64,000 bases of DNA, from contig CAWCDM010000137.1 of NCBI GenBank assembly GCA_963794185.1, positions 7,659 through 71,658 on the forward strand. Direction: 5' to 3'. Shown here one piece after another: positions 37,227 through 47,463 of this stretch. Position numbers and translations under genes: made by a program. Source of the DNA: JAMXLO01 sp963794185. Lineage in GTDB: Bacteria; Pseudomonadota; Alphaproteobacteria; Acetobacterales; Acetobacteraceae. Position 1 is the stretch's first letter; every line of letters begins with the position of its first letter. The notes beneath the pieces are model-generated. The model did not search any database. It was not told the DNA's origin and saw nothing but the letters and a program-made list of their open reading frames with translations.

Positions 37227-37688
37227 CTAACCGACGGGATCCAACACAACCACGGGGATTTCGCGCTCCGTCTTGAGTTGGTAGTCGGCATAGGGCGGCC
37301 AGAACTCCAGCGACTTCTTCCACAACCGCGCACGCTCGTCGCCGGACGCAGTCCTTGCCCGCGCCTTTACCTTCGCAGTCCCGGCCTGAACTTCGACGTC
37401 CGGATTAGCGAGGATGTTGCGATACCAGCCGGGGTGCTCAGGCGCTCCGCCTTTCGACGCCACCACGATATAGCTGTCACCCGTCTTCCCGTAGAACAAC
37501 GGGAATATGTACTTCTCGCCGGACTTCCGGCCAGTCGTCGTCAACAGCAACGATGGTACCGTCATCTCCGGCCGGCCCGGTTGGGTCATCTTGTACATGT
37601 GCCCTTCGGTGCCGCCGCTGGAAATGTAGCGGTTGGCATGCTCAACCATCCACTCCGGAAGATTTGGCGCGAGTTTGGCTTCGGTCAT
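37227..37688 (-). CDS. Nitroreductase-family deazaflavin-dependent (F420/FDOR) oxidoreductase
   Basis: The 153-residue protein has SLLLTTTGRKSGEKYIFPLF, YIVVASKGGAPEHPGWYRNI, NPDVEVQAG and FWPPYADYQLKTEREIPVVVL, the hallmark order of the DDN/FDOR-A split-barrel family. In actinobacteria members use F420; in proteobacteria the cofactor is often unknown (FMN or F420). It is probably cytosolic and single-gene. Confidence 0.85.
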   Translation of the reverse strand: MTEAKLAPNLPEWMVEHANRYISSGGTEGHMYKMTQPGRPEMTVPSLLLTTTGRKSGEKYIFPLFYGKTGDSYIVVASKGGAPEHPGWYRNILANPDVEVQAGTAKVKARARTASGDERARLWKKSLEFWPPYADYQLKTEREIPVVVLDPVG

Positions 37689-37721
37689 CTGTTCGATCTC
37701 CTTTTGAACCCATAAGGCATA

Positions 37722-38750
37722 TCATTGATGGCCCACCGGCGCATCCGGTCGCAACAGCCCCTCGTGTTTCAGCTCGGCCCAGAAGTCCGCCGGGATCGCA
37801 TGTCGGAACGCCGCGACGTTGCGGGCGACGTGGTCCGGCAGCAGGGCGCCCGGAATCACCGACGCAACCGAGGGATGACCGAACGGAAACTGCAGCGCCG
37901 CGGCAGGAAGCGGCACTTTGTGGCGGGCGCAGACCGCCTCGATCCGTTTCACCTTGGCCATTATCTCCGGCGATGCGTCGGCATAGCGGTAGCGTGCGCC
38001 GGGCACCGCGCCGGTGGCAAGGATGCCGGAAGCGAACGGGGCGCCGATCACGAAACCCACATCGCGCGCGGTGCAGTGTGGGAATTCGCTGTCCAGCACA
38101 TCCGTATCCAGCAGCGTGTAGGGCATCGCGACCAGGAAGAAGTCGATGTCCATCAGATCGAGGAAGCGTGGCATCATTCCAGGCTCGTTGATGCCCGCGC
38201 CGACGCCGCTGATCAGTCCGGCCTGCTTGAGTTCCGTCAACGCGCGAAAGCCGCCGTTGTGCAGTTCGGTCAGATAGGCCGTCACCTGCGCATCGGTTCT
38301 GTGATGGGAGATGTCGAGATCATGGATCAGCAGCAGATCGATGCGTGGCAGGCTGAGGCGCTGCAGACTGTCCTCGAAGCTGCGTATGACGCCATCGTAG
38401 CTGTAGTCGAAGCGGTGCTGGAACTTAAGCCCGCCGCGCCAGAAGCCATGCTCGAAGTTCTCCGCATCGTGGAATGCGCGAAATAGCCTACCGACCTTGG
38501 TGGATAGCACATAGTCGGCGCGCGGACGACGATAGAGCGCGCGCCCGAAACGATGCTCGCTCTGCCCACGACCGTACCACGGCGAGGTGTCGTAGTAGCG
38601 GATGCCGGCGTCCCACGCGGCCTGCAAAGTGGCACTGGCGTCCGCATCCTCGATCACATCGAACAGATCTCCCAACCCGGCGCCGCCGATGCCGAGTTGC
38701 GTGACCTCGATGTTGGTGCGGCCAAGTTTGCGGCGGGCCAGCGGGTCCAT
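37722..38750 (-). CDS. Aldo/keto reductase, D-threo-aldose dehydrogenase-like
   Basis: The 342-residue protein begins RRKLGRTNIEVTQLGIGGAG and has the AKR catalytic set: Asp and Tyr in RYYDTSPWYGRGQSE, Lys in VLSTKVGR and His in LLLIHDLD. The sequence fits the fucose/D-threo-aldose 1-dehydrogenase branch, which oxidises sugars to lactones with NAD(P). It starts seven bases after (minus-sense downstream of) the class II aldolase gene, so the two are likely co-transcribed. Confidence 0.87.
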   Translation of the reverse strand: MDPLARRKLGRTNIEVTQLGIGGAGLGDLFDVIEDADASATLQAAWDAGIRYYDTSPWYGRGQSEHRFGRALYRRPRADYVLSTKVGRLFRAFHDAENFEHGFWRGGLKFQHRFDYSYDGVIRSFEDSLQRLSLPRIDLLLIHDLDISHHRTDAQVTAYLTELHNGGFRALTELKQAGLISGVGAGINEPGMMPRFLDLMDIDFFLVAMPYTLLDTDVLDSEFPHCTARDVGFVIGAPFASGILATGAVPGARYRYADASPEIMAKVKRIEAVCARHKVPLPAAALQFPFGHPSVASVIPGALLPDHVARNVAAFRHAIPADFWAELKHEGLLRPDAPVGHQ

Positions 38751-38756
38751 CGGCGG

Positions 38757-39465
38757 CTAGCCCGTGATTCCCGCTCGGCGTGTCCAGTATTCCCAGGCAC
38801 GGGCATGGCCGGCACTGGACTTCTGCATCTCAGCTATTTCCCCTTCGCTGAGGTAGACGATATCGTCGCCCATTCGCATCGCATCGGCTTGGAGCTGCGC
38901 GTTGACTTTCAGGTAAACCGATGTGTGCACGGCATTCTGAATCGAGATTCCGGCGACGGTCGCGCCGTGGCCCCGCATCAGCACGACGTGGTTCGGACCA
39001 AGCCCATCTGCAAGGTCGTCGCCATGCGCGGTCGTGGTCACCAACAGATTTGTATCGCCGAACTTCTGGCGAATGTCCCAAACCGGAATCTCCGCCCCAA
39101 GCCCCGCCGCCACGTGGAGGAGAGGTCTAAGCTTGACGCCCTGCGCGACGGTGAAGGGAATGACCTCGTAGGCATGGTTATGCACCACGGAGACCACATC
39201 GGGACGCTTGCGATAGATCGCACCGTGAATCGGGCGCTCGGTGTATTGAGCGCGCCCGCGTTGGTCGATTGGGTTGCAATCGAGATCATATTCAATGATG
39301 TCGTCGAGAGTTACCAGTTCCGGACTGCGCGATCCCGACAGGAAGAACCGGTCGGACCGCTCCGGATGACGCACGCTGATGTGGCCGTAGGCATCGACCA
39401 CGCCTTCACGTGCGAGAATGCGGTTGGCGATGACGAGGTCTCGCAGGACGTCGGCAGGTACTCAT
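38757..39465 (-). CDS. Class II aldolase/adducin-family protein, 5' end frameshifted
   Basis: The core reads ANRILAREGVVDAYGHISVRHP, SPELVTLDDII, RPIHGAIYRKRPDVVSVVHNH (metal His pair), HGDDLADGLGPNHVVLMRGHGA and ends RRAGITG. ATG 39465 is in another frame from the conserved body, which becomes open from VPADVLRDLVIANRI, so a one-base indel near 39458 is likely; GTG at 39401 would give a shortened version. Members cleave or epimerise sugar phosphates or decarboxylate with a metal. It is followed closely by the aldo/keto reductase gene. Confidence 0.8.
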
Positions 39466-39508
39466 TGCGGCGCTCCTTGTTCGGTCTACCTGTCCATCTT
39501 CGGTTTAC

Positions 39509-39608
39509 CTGTCATTGCGAGGAGCATAGCGACGAAGCAAACTTGACCCAGTAGTGCGCGCAGTACTCGAACGGGCTTGCTTCGTCGCTATACTCCTCGC
39601 AATGACAG
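39509..39608. repeat. Dispersed palindrome family 2, near-perfect 32-bp arms
   Basis: Arms at 39509-39540 and 39577-39608 match in 31 of 32 positions as inverted repeats (starting CTGTCATTGCGAGGAG). The 36-base centre is unrelated. It separates the aldolase unit from the dioxygenase genes. Confidence 0.85.
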
Positions 39609-39619
39609 TCGTTCATGCA

Positions 39620-40165
39620 TCAGAAGAATATACTCAGGTTCTTGGCCGTCAGGACGTTCTGATCGAGAATCATCCGGCGGTTTGCGATCTTCCACGCGCC
39701 GTCGACGCGGCGCAGCCGGTCCTGGCGGGCGCCGACATAGAAATCCTGCTCGGTCTCGCCGCGGCTGCGGTAAACAATGAAATTGCAGCGGACCGTCAGC
39801 TCCGAGTCCGACGCATCGGGCATGATCTCGATATTGGTGATCAAATGCCGTGTCCGCGACGGCGGGTCTTCCGCCCAAGCCATGCCGGTATCAAGCCGTG
39901 CGACGCGGGCGGTGAGCGTCCTGATGTCCTCGTCAAACAGACCAAGCTCGTCCGACCCCGACAGATCCTCCTCGGTGTAACGATCCGCATCGAGGATCGC
40001 GATCGCCTTGCTCGATCTGGGATAGCGATTGCTCCGCGCGGCCATCCAATAGTGGATGTCGTCGGTGAACAGTTTGAGCCACTCGTGAAACCGTCGCTCG
40101 TCAAGCAGGCGGGCCTCCCGATAGAGGAATTGCTCGACACTCCGCATCATGTTCTCGTCAGGCAT
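39620..40165 (-). CDS. Aromatic-ring-hydroxylating dioxygenase beta subunit
   Basis: The 181-residue protein has the NTF2-like fold pattern of ring-hydroxylating oxygenase small subunits: VEQFLYREARLLDERRFHEW, LFTDDIHYWMA, SRTRHLITNIEI, and the ending DGAWKIANRRMILDQNVL. It stabilises the alpha3beta3 hexamer. Its start overlaps the alpha subunit stop by eight bases (ATGCCTGA), so both are translated together. No ferredoxin or reductase gene is adjacent. Confidence 0.9.
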   Translation of the reverse strand: MPDENMMRSVEQFLYREARLLDERRFHEWLKLFTDDIHYWMAARSNRYPRSSKAIAILDADRYTEEDLSGSDELGLFDEDIRTLTARVARLDTGMAWAEDPPSRTRHLITNIEIMPDASDSELTVRCNFIVYRSRGETEQDFYVGARQDRLRRVDGAWKIANRRMILDQNVLTAKNLSIFF

Positions 40166-41456
40166 ATTTCGCTTGCCTCGCGGTCGGGCAGTCCAGCGCG
40201 CGCCAGTCGGCCGCGTCCATCAACTCGGCCCACCGCCGATAGAACTGGCGGTGGTTGCTTTCGCTGAACCGATAGTCGCTGACCCAGGCGCCGAGTTCCG
40301 GATCGAAGCGGTCGTGACCGAGCCCCATGCGGTTGTTGAGCGGCATCCGGCGTGATACGACGCCGCGACAGGTCTGGGTGCATTCCTGCCAGTTGTCCAT
40401 GTCGTCCTGCTCGAATGTGCCGGAGGGGCTGAAGCCGCGGATCCCCGCCTGCCGGATCGCTCGCTTGACCTCCGGGGGCGCGGCCTTGTCCACGAAGACG
40501 AATGAACGGACCTCAGTCTTCTCCGGGCCGCGCGGCTGCCAGACGCGGAAGGCGCGCGAAGTGCCGCGCAGCAATGAGAAATTCGGGAAGACCGTGCCGA
40601 CGATTGGATTGATCAGCCCGGCCCGAGGCCCAAGGCGCTGCCGAACCTCAGCGGCGATGTCCCTCTCATAGGCCTCGATTTCGGGCATCGGCGGATCGCC
40701 GACATCGTCGGGACCGACACAGATCAGGGCATGACCGTTGCCGGGCGAGGCCATCCTCTGCGTGCCGTGCGTGTTCGCCGTTACGCCGCGGCTGAATCCG
40801 ATCTTGACGGCCGATAAATGGTTCCACTGGACATGGTATGCGTCGCCGCCGAAATTCTCCGCGGGGAACTTCCAGTTGCAGGGCATGATCCATTTGTGAG
40901 TCGCGACGATCTCGATGCCGCCTTCGCGCCGGTCGACGAAGGTATCGATGTACCAGGCCATCTCGCCGAGATACTCTCGCAGCGGTGGCGCGTCGGGGTC
41001 GAACGTGGCGAACCAGAGCCCCTTGTAGCTCTCCAGTTGCGCCACCTGCATCAGGCCCAGGCTGTCGCGATCCAGATCGCCGTGATAGGCTTCCCGCAGG
41101 TTCGGCACACCTGTCAGCCGCCCGTTATTGCTAAATGTCCAGCCATGATAGGCGCAAATGAAGCTTGCGGCATTGCCCTCGTCGGCACGACATAGCCGGT
41201 TGCCGCGATGGCGACAGACATTGAGGAATGCGGCGACGGTTCCCGCGCTGTCGCGCACCACCAGCACCGGGTCCTCGCCCATATAGGTGGTCAGGAAATC
41301 GCCCGGCCGCGGGATCTGGCTGTCGTGACACAGGAACAGCCAGCAACGGGCGAAGATCCGCCGCAGTTCCGTTTCATAAATCTCCGGCTCAATGAAGATC
41401 CGGCGGCTGATCATTCCATGCTCGGTGTCGACGAGCCCCGCAATCTCCGTTGTCAT
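40158..41456 (-). CDS. Rieske aromatic-ring-hydroxylating dioxygenase alpha subunit
   Basis: ATG 41456 after GGAGGTATC gives 432 residues. The Rieske [2Fe-2S] centre is CRHRGNRLC with AYHGWTF (C-x-H-x17-C-x2-H), and the mononuclear iron site is GGDAYHVQWNH. These two centres with the adjacent beta subunit define an O2-dependent cis-dihydroxylase for an aromatic substrate, possibly carboxylated. Electrons must come from a reductase encoded elsewhere. It is divergent from the enolase-family gene at 41590, with a 133-base shared promoter region. Confidence 0.93.
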   Translation of the reverse strand: MTTEIAGLVDTEHGMISRRIFIEPEIYETELRRIFARCWLFLCHDSQIPRPGDFLTTYMGEDPVLVVRDSAGTVAAFLNVCRHRGNRLCRADEGNAASFICAYHGWTFSNNGRLTGVPNLREAYHGDLDRDSLGLMQVAQLESYKGLWFATFDPDAPPLREYLGEMAWYIDTFVDRREGGIEIVATHKWIMPCNWKFPAENFGGDAYHVQWNHLSAVKIGFSRGVTANTHGTQRMASPGNGHALICVGPDDVGDPPMPEIEAYERDIAAEVRQRLGPRAGLINPIVGTVFPNFSLLRGTSRAFRVWQPRGPEKTEVRSFVFVDKAAPPEVKRAIRQAGIRGFSPSGTFEQDDMDNWQECTQTCRGVVSRRMPLNNRMGLGHDRFDPELGAWVSDYRFSESNHRQFYRRWAELMDAADWRALDCPTARQAKYA

Positions 41457-41589
41457 GATACCTCCATGATGGCCATTGTCAGATCGGTGATGCCATGGTC
41501 CCCTGCAACCTCTCGACCGGTCAAAGCCTAAGCGCGCCGCAAGTCGGTGACCAGCCTCTCGAGAAACAACCGGTGGGTGAGACGAGGCC

Positions 41590-42750
41590 ATGAGGATAAC
41601 GAAGCTGGTGCCGTGGCTCGTGAAGGCGACGGGCACCTATTGGGGCGAATACTTCTTCGTGGAAGTCCGCACCGACGAAGGCATCATCGGCTGGGGCGAG
41701 ATTACGACGACGACGAAGATCGCCAACCGCGCCGTTGCTGGCATCATCCGCGAACTCAACGAGCTTCTGGTCGGCGAGGATCCATCGCAGATCGAGCGGC
41801 TTTGGCACAAGACGTTCCGCTCCTTCACGTATACCGGGACACGCGGCGCCACGACCAATGTGGTCAGCGGCATTGACATCGCGCTTTGGGACATCCGCGG
41901 CAAGGTGCTGGGTCAGCCGGTCTACGAGCTGCTCGGTGGCAAGGTGCGCGACGACATCCTGCTGTACACGCACCCGAACAGCCGCAACTTCGACACCGAC
42001 GAAGGCGTGGTGAAGGAGATCCGCGCCATCGTTGACTCCGGGCACACTGCGCTGAAGTTCGATCCGTTCCCGCATGACAACCGCATCGGCGCCGCCGACG
42101 ACATCTATCTCGACGGCGGCATGAGCAAGGAAGGCGAGAAGGTCGCCGCCAGCCTGACTGCCCGCATTCGCGAGATCGCTGGGCCGGACATCGAACTCCT
42201 GATCGACGCGCACGGCCGCTTCAACGTGCCGACCGCGATCCGTCTTTGCCGCCGCCTCGAGGACGCCGGCCAGATCGACTGGTTTGAGGAGCCGGTGCCG
42301 GTCGAGAGCTATCACGCGCTGCATCAGGTGCGCGAGAAGGTCAGCGCCCATATCAGCGTCGGCGAGCGGCTGCACACGCGCTGGGAAATTCTCCCGATCC
42401 TGGAAAACCGCCTCACTGACTACCTGATGCCGGACGTGACGTGGACCGGAGGCATCACCGAACTCAAGAAGATCGCCACGCTGGCGGAGACGTTCTACAT
42501 CCCGGTTTCACCGCACGACGCGAGTGGCCCGATCAACGTCGTCGCGGGTGCGCACGTCATGATGTCAACGCCGAACTTCTATCGGCTGGAGACATCACGG
42601 TGGGATCTGTCAAACTACAACGCCTTCATCACGGAGCCACTCGACAATAGCGGTGGGCGGCTGAAGCTGCCGCGGAGGCCGGGACTGGGGATCGACATGA
42701 ACATGGAGTTCCTTCGCGGCAACGTGGTGGATGGCTTCGGAGGATCGTAG
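41590..42750 (+). CDS. Mandelate racemase/muconate-lactonizing (enolase) superfamily dehydratase
   Basis: The 386-residue protein has the metal ligands Asp in LLIDAHGRF, Glu in WFEEPVP and Glu in SVGERLHTRWE, plus the catalytic His in PVSPHDASGP, which places it near D-galactonate/mannonate-type acid-sugar dehydratases. These abstract the proton alpha to a carboxylate and eliminate water. The solute-binding protein gene begins at the very next base after its stop, so uptake and dehydration are co-expressed. Exact acid sugar is unknown. Confidence 0.9.
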   Translation: MRITKLVPWLVKATGTYWGEYFFVEVRTDEGIIGWGEITTTTKIANRAVAGIIRELNELLVGEDPSQIERLWHKTFRSFTYTGTRGATTNVVSGIDIALWDIRGKVLGQPVYELLGGKVRDDILLYTHPNSRNFDTDEGVVKEIRAIVDSGHTALKFDPFPHDNRIGAADDIYLDGGMSKEGEKVAASLTARIREIAGPDIELLIDAHGRFNVPTAIRLCRRLEDAGQIDWFEEPVPVESYHALHQVREKVSAHISVGERLHTRWEILPILENRLTDYLMPDVTWTGGITELKKIATLAETFYIPVSPHDASGPINVVAGAHVMMSTPNFYRLETSRWDLSNYNAFITEPLDNSGGRLKLPRRPGLGIDMNMEFLRGNVVDGFGGS

Positions 42751-44346
42751 ATGCATCGATGGTGCGCTGCTTGCGTGGCAATTGTCCTATCTCTGGGCCT
42801 GCCTGCGTTCGCCGACGACACGCCGAAGCGTGGCGGCACGCTGACCTTCATGATCCCGGCGGACGCGCCGCCGAGTTTCGACGGCCATCGTGAAAACACC
42901 TTCGCCACCATTCACGCGGTTGCGCCGTTCTACAGCGTGCTGATCCGGGCAAACCCGGAGAACCCCGCCGACACGACCGAATTCGTCTGCGATGTCTGCA
43001 CCGAGATTCCCAAGCCGACGGATGGTGGCCGGACCTACGCATTCCAGATTCGCGGTGACGTCAGGTTTCAGGATGGTTCCGTCATGACCGCCCATGACGT
43101 GGCCGCGAGCTGGAACAAGATCGTCGATCCGCCGGAAGGCGTGATCAGCGTGCGTCGCGGCTACTATCCGATGATCGAAAAGATCGACGCATCCGACACA
43201 AACACCGTTGTCTTCCACCTCAAATTCGCGACCGCCGCTTTTCTGCCGGCGCTCGCCGATCCGTACGCCTTCATCTATAAAAAGGCAATTCTCGACCGCG
43301 ACCCGCATTGGTTCGAGAAGAACATCATGGGCTCTGGCCCGTTCCGCTTCAAGGAATATCAGCTTGGCCAGTCGATTTCCGGTGTGCGCAATCCCGATTA
43401 CTACCGGCCGGGACTGCCATATCTGGATGGTTTCATCGGCATCTTCGCCGACAAGCAGGCGGTCCGGGTCGCCGCGATCAAGGCCGACAGGGCGGCGATC
43501 GAGTTCCGCGGTTTTCCGCCGGCCACGCGCGACGAGCTTGTGGCGGCGCTGGGCGACAAGATCACCGTGCAGGAGAGCGACTGGAATTGCGGGGCGCTGG
43601 TCACCCCGAACCACGCGCGAAAGCCGTTCGACGATGCGCGGGTGCGGCGCGCTTTGACGCTGGCGATCGACCGCTGGCATGGCGCGGCGCCGATGTCGCG
43701 GATCACGGTGTCGCGCACGGTCGGCGGCATCGTGTTTCCCGGCTCGCCGCTGGCTGCCAGCAAGGTGGAACTGGAGCAACTGGCCGGCTACTGGCCGGAT
43801 ATCGAGAAGTCGCGTGCCGAGGCGAGGCGGTTGCTGAAGGAAGCCGGCGCCGAGGGGCTGACGTTCGAACTGCTCAATCGCAATGTCGACCAGCCTTACA
43901 AGTTCAATGGAACCTGGGTCATCGACGAATGGAGCAAGATCGGCGTACGTGCGACGCAGCGCGTGTTGCCGACCGGGCCCTATGAAGAGGCGCTGCGCCG
44001 CGGCGATTTCGCGGTGGCGATCGATGCCGAGTGCCAGAACATCGTCAATCCGCTGCTCGACGGCACCAAGTATCTGCCGCACTCGGTGTCGGACGCGAAT
44101 TACGGGAACTACGACGACCCGACGGAAATCGACATCTACGACCGGATGCTGCGGGAGCCGGATTTCGCGCGGCAGCGCGACCTGATGCGACAGTTCGAGA
44201 AGCGGGTGCTCGACACCGAAGCGCATGAAGGCTTCCTGCTCTGGCGCTACCGCATCGTGCCGTACCGAAGCTACGTCAAAGGCTTCAAGATAAGCCCGAG
44301 CCATTACGTCAACCAGGATCTGGCGACGATCTGGCTGGACAGATAG
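42751..44346 (+). CDS. ABC transporter solute-binding protein, SBP_bac_5
   Basis: The 531-residue precursor has a signal peptide (WCAACVAIVLSLGLPAFA) and the family 5 features: RGGTLTFMIPADAP, YAFQIRGDVRFQDGS, TAHDVAASWNKI, KPFDDARVRRALTLAIDR and a long C-terminal lobe. It binds a peptide, opine or sugar-acid-type ligand in the periplasm. It directly follows the enolase-family dehydratase, which suggests an acidic ligand. No permease or ATPase gene is present, so it must use subunits from elsewhere. Confidence 0.9.
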   Translation: MHRWCAACVAIVLSLGLPAFADDTPKRGGTLTFMIPADAPPSFDGHRENTFATIHAVAPFYSVLIRANPENPADTTEFVCDVCTEIPKPTDGGRTYAFQIRGDVRFQDGSVMTAHDVAASWNKIVDPPEGVISVRRGYYPMIEKIDASDTNTVVFHLKFATAAFLPALADPYAFIYKKAILDRDPHWFEKNIMGSGPFRFKEYQLGQSISGVRNPDYYRPGLPYLDGFIGIFADKQAVRVAAIKADRAAIEFRGFPPATRDELVAALGDKITVQESDWNCGALVTPNHARKPFDDARVRRALTLAIDRWHGAAPMSRITVSRTVGGIVFPGSPLAASKVELEQLAGYWPDIEKSRAEARRLLKEAGAEGLTFELLNRNVDQPYKFNGTWVIDEWSKIGVRATQRVLPTGPYEEALRRGDFAVAIDAECQNIVNPLLDGTKYLPHSVSDANYGNYDDPTEIDIYDRMLREPDFARQRDLMRQFEKRVLDTEAHEGFLLWRYRIVPYRSYVKGFKISPSHYVNQDLATIWLDR

Positions 44347-44366
44347 ACGGCGCGCTCCACCGTACG

Positions 44367-45362
44367 TCAGTCCGGCAACCGCAGCAACCGGTCCGCGTTG
44401 CCATGGGCGATCTTCGCGCGATCGGCCGGCGAGACCGGCAGCGCGTCCAGGAACGCCCGGGCGCGGGCGTTCGACGCGAACGGGTAGTCGACCGAGAACA
44501 TGATGCGGTCCACGCCGAACGACATCAGCGCCGCCATGAACGGCACCATGGTGAAGAACCCGCTGGTCGTGATCCACACCTGATCGAGGATCGTCTGCCG
44601 CACCGAGCGCCGGAGCCGCACCTTCGCCTCGACGGTGGTCGTTTCGTCGATACGGTCCAGCATGAACGGCAGCGCCTCGCCCATGTGGCCGATGACGATC
44701 TTCAGCCCGGGATGGCGGTCGAGCGCGCCGCTGAGCACGAGGCGCAGCGTGTGGATCGCGGTGTCGGCGTGCCAGCCCCAGGCGGACAGCGCCATGGTGA
44801 AGCTGAAATTGCCCGGCAGCCCGTCGTAGTAGGCGTTGCGCACCGCCTTTGTCGGGATGCCGGGATGGAGGTAGATCGGCACGTCGAGCGCCTCGGCGCG
44901 CGCCAGGACCGGCTCGAACGCCGGGTCGTCGAGGAAGCGCCCGTCGGTGGCGCCGTTCACCAGCACGCCGTGGAAACCGAGGTCCCTCACCGTGCGTTCC
45001 AGCTCGTCCGCCGCCGCCTCAGGGGCGAGCATCGGCAGGTGCGCAAAGCCGCGGTAGCGGTCCGGATGACGGGCGCAGGCCTCGGCCAGTGCGTCATTGT
45101 AGGCGCGCGCCAGGTCAATGCCCGGCTGGCCCGGCACGAGGTCGGCGCCTGGGCCGGCAACCGAAAGCACCTGCACGGTGATCCCGCTGGTGTCCATGTC
45201 CGCGAGCCGCGCATTGCCGAGCTCGGCGAGTTCGTTGCGTTTGGTGGATTGCGCCCAGACGAAGTCAGGGCCGGGAAAGCCGCGGCGGGCGATCGCGTCG
45301 GGGGAGATGCCGGCGACGATGCGGGGAACGGTGTAGTGTTCTTCCAGGGCGACGATGCGCAT
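44367..45362 (-). CDS. Amidohydrolase family 2, ACMSD-like decarboxylase/hydrolase
   Basis: ATG 45362 after GGGGAGAGAACC starts MRIVALEEHYTVPRIV, giving 331 residues. The N-terminal E-x-H, LPMLAPEAAADELER, GVLVNGATDGRFLDD, YLHPGIPTK, IGHMGEALPFMLDRI and MFSVDYPFAS are the motifs of metal-dependent ACMSD/gamma-resorcylate-decarboxylase-type enzymes. They remove CO2 from (hydroxy)aromatic or muconate acids. Its place between the dioxygenase unit and ilvD fits an aromatic-acid pathway. Confidence 0.87.
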   Translation of the reverse strand: MRIVALEEHYTVPRIVAGISPDAIARRGFPGPDFVWAQSTKRNELAELGNARLADMDTSGITVQVLSVAGPGADLVPGQPGIDLARAYNDALAEACARHPDRYRGFAHLPMLAPEAAADELERTVRDLGFHGVLVNGATDGRFLDDPAFEPVLARAEALDVPIYLHPGIPTKAVRNAYYDGLPGNFSFTMALSAWGWHADTAIHTLRLVLSGALDRHPGLKIVIGHMGEALPFMLDRIDETTTVEAKVRLRRSVRQTILDQVWITTSGFFTMVPFMAALMSFGVDRIMFSVDYPFASNARARAFLDALPVSPADRAKIAHGNADRLLRLPD

Positions 45363-45546
45363 GTGGTTCTCTCCCCGTGTTATTCGGCGTGAGGGTGGCA
45401 TGTCGGTGGCGTGGGCATTCTCCGAACAGCCCGCGGCGGTTGAGCTTGCAGTAAAGCCGGTCGAGGAGCCCGGCCACCGTCGACGCAGAGATCGCGGGCT
45501 CCGGGACCGATCCGTAGTGGATAGGCCAGACCTTCAGCGGAGGCGA

Positions 45547-47284
45547 TCAAATATCCGCGTAGCAGTGTGTCTCCGCCTCGGCACCTGGATGCGTCACCGC
45601 ACCGAGATGCGCGGGGCCAACCAGCTGCGCGTATTTCCAGATCGCGCCGCTGTTGTAGTCGGTCTTGCGCGGCTGCCATGCGGCGCGGCGGGCAGCAAGT
45701 TCGGCGTCGGACAGCACTACGTCGATGGTGCCCTTCGCGGCATCGATGACGATCCTGTCGCCGTTGCGCAGCAGCGCGATCGGTCCGCCAACCGCCGCCT
45801 CTGGCCCGACATGGCCGACGCAGAAGCCGCGCGTGGCGCCCGAGAAGCGGCCATCGGTGATCAGCGCCACGTCCTTGCCCTTGGTCTCGCTCTGGCCATA
45901 GATCGCCGCGGTGGTGGACAGCATCTCGCGCATCCCAGGGCCGCCTTTCGGGCCCTCATAGCGGACGACAATGACATCGCCCGGCTTGTAGGCGCGCAAT
46001 TGCACCGCGGCGAATGCCTCCTCCTCGGAGTCGAAGCAGAGCGCGGTGCCCTCGAAGCGCAACTGATCGCGTTCCATGCCGGCGACCTTCACGATCGCAC
46101 CGTCGGGCGCCAGGTTGCCCTTCAGCCCGACCACGCCGCCGGTCTGCGAGATCGCCTGCGACACCGGATAGACCACGTCCTGGTCGGTCGGGAACACCAC
46201 GTCCTTGAGGTTCTCCGCGATGGTCTTGCCGGTCACCGTCAGGCAGTCGCCGTGCAGCAGCCCGCCGTCCAGCAGCGCCTTGAGGATCACCGGGATGCCG
46301 CCGATCGCGATGCACGTCGAACGCCACGTATTTCCCGCCGGGCTTGAGGTCGGCGATGTACGGCGTGCGGCGCATGATCTCCACCACGTCGTCCATGGTG
46401 AAGCGGATGCCGGCCTCGTGCGCCATCGCCGGAAGATGCAGGCCCGCATTGGTGGAACCGCCGGTGGCGCCGACCACCACGGCGGCGTTCTCCAGCGCCT
46501 CGCGTGTGACGATGTCGCGCGGGCGCAGCCGGCTGTCGAGCAGGGCCATCACCGCGCGGCCGGATTCCACGGCCCAGCGGTCGCGGTCCTCGTAGGGCGC
46601 CGGCGCACCGGCCGAGCCGGGCAGCGCCAGGCCGATCGCCTCGCTGACCATCGCCATCGTGTTGGCGGTGAACTGGCCGCCGCAGGCGCCGGCCGACGGA
46701 CACGCCACGCATTCCAGTTCGTGCAGTTCGGCGTCCGACATCTTGCCGGCGGAGTGCTGGCCGACCGCCTCGAACACATCAACCACGGTCACGTCGCGGT
46801 CCTGGAACCGGCCGGGCAGGATCGAGCCGCCATACATGAACACGCTGGGGACGTTCAGCCGCAGCATCGCCATCATCATGCCCGGCAGCGACTTGTCGCA
46901 GCCCGCCAGGCCGACCAGCGCGTCGTAGCAATGCCCGCGCATCGTCAGTTCCACGGAGTCTGCGATCAGGTCGCGCGAGACCAGCGAGGACTTCATGCCC
47001 TGGTGGCCCATGGCGATGCCGTCGGTCACCGTGATCGTGGTGAATTCGCGCGGCGTGCCGCCGGCCTCGTTGACGCCCTTCTTCACCGACTGCGCCTGGC
47101 GCGAGAGCGCGATGTTGCACGGCGCGGCCTCGTTCCAGCAGGTGGCGACGCCGACGAAGGGCTGGTCGATCTCGTCCTCGGTCAGCCCCATCGCGTAGTA
47201 GTAGCTGCGATGCGGTGCGCGGCCGGGTCCCACCGTCACGTGGCGGGACGGCATGCGCGACTTGTCCCAGCGCCTGGTCAGCAT
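45547..47284 (-). pseudogene. ilvD: Dihydroxy-acid dehydratase (IlvD/Edd family), one frameshift
   Basis: ATG 47284 starts LTRRWDKSRMPSRHVTVG. CWNEAAPC, GCDKSLPGMMMA and CPSAGACGG supply the Fe-S cysteines. The frame breaks near 46315 after GGKYVAFDVH; homology continues as IGGIPVILKALLDGG to GVVGLKGNLAPDG, ALITDGRFSGATRGF and TDYNSGAIWKYAQLVG, stop at 45547. The family dehydrates dihydroxy acids in branched-chain amino acid synthesis or sugar-acid catabolism. Surrounding catabolic genes favour the latter, but this may be the biosynthetic enzyme. A truncated paralogue lies upstream at 48227-48373. Confidence 0.85.
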
Positions 47285-47463
47285 CGGTGTGTCCTTTCGT
47301 GGCCATTGAGGCACGTTATAGCGTCGGTGGGGGCAAGGCCAAATCGCCGCCAACCTGCAGGCATCCCTGACAGTTAATCAGGGAGATGCATACGAAATCA
47401 AGAAATAGTTTGCAAGTTTTCGACAGAATGCTAAATAGATCGTCAGAGGCATGGGGGTCTGTC

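Noticed and set aside
42787..44577. 596-codon minus-strand ORF opposite the solute-binding protein
   Set aside because: Antisense shadow of a clear SBP_bac_5 gene; composition is that of random G+C-rich frames.
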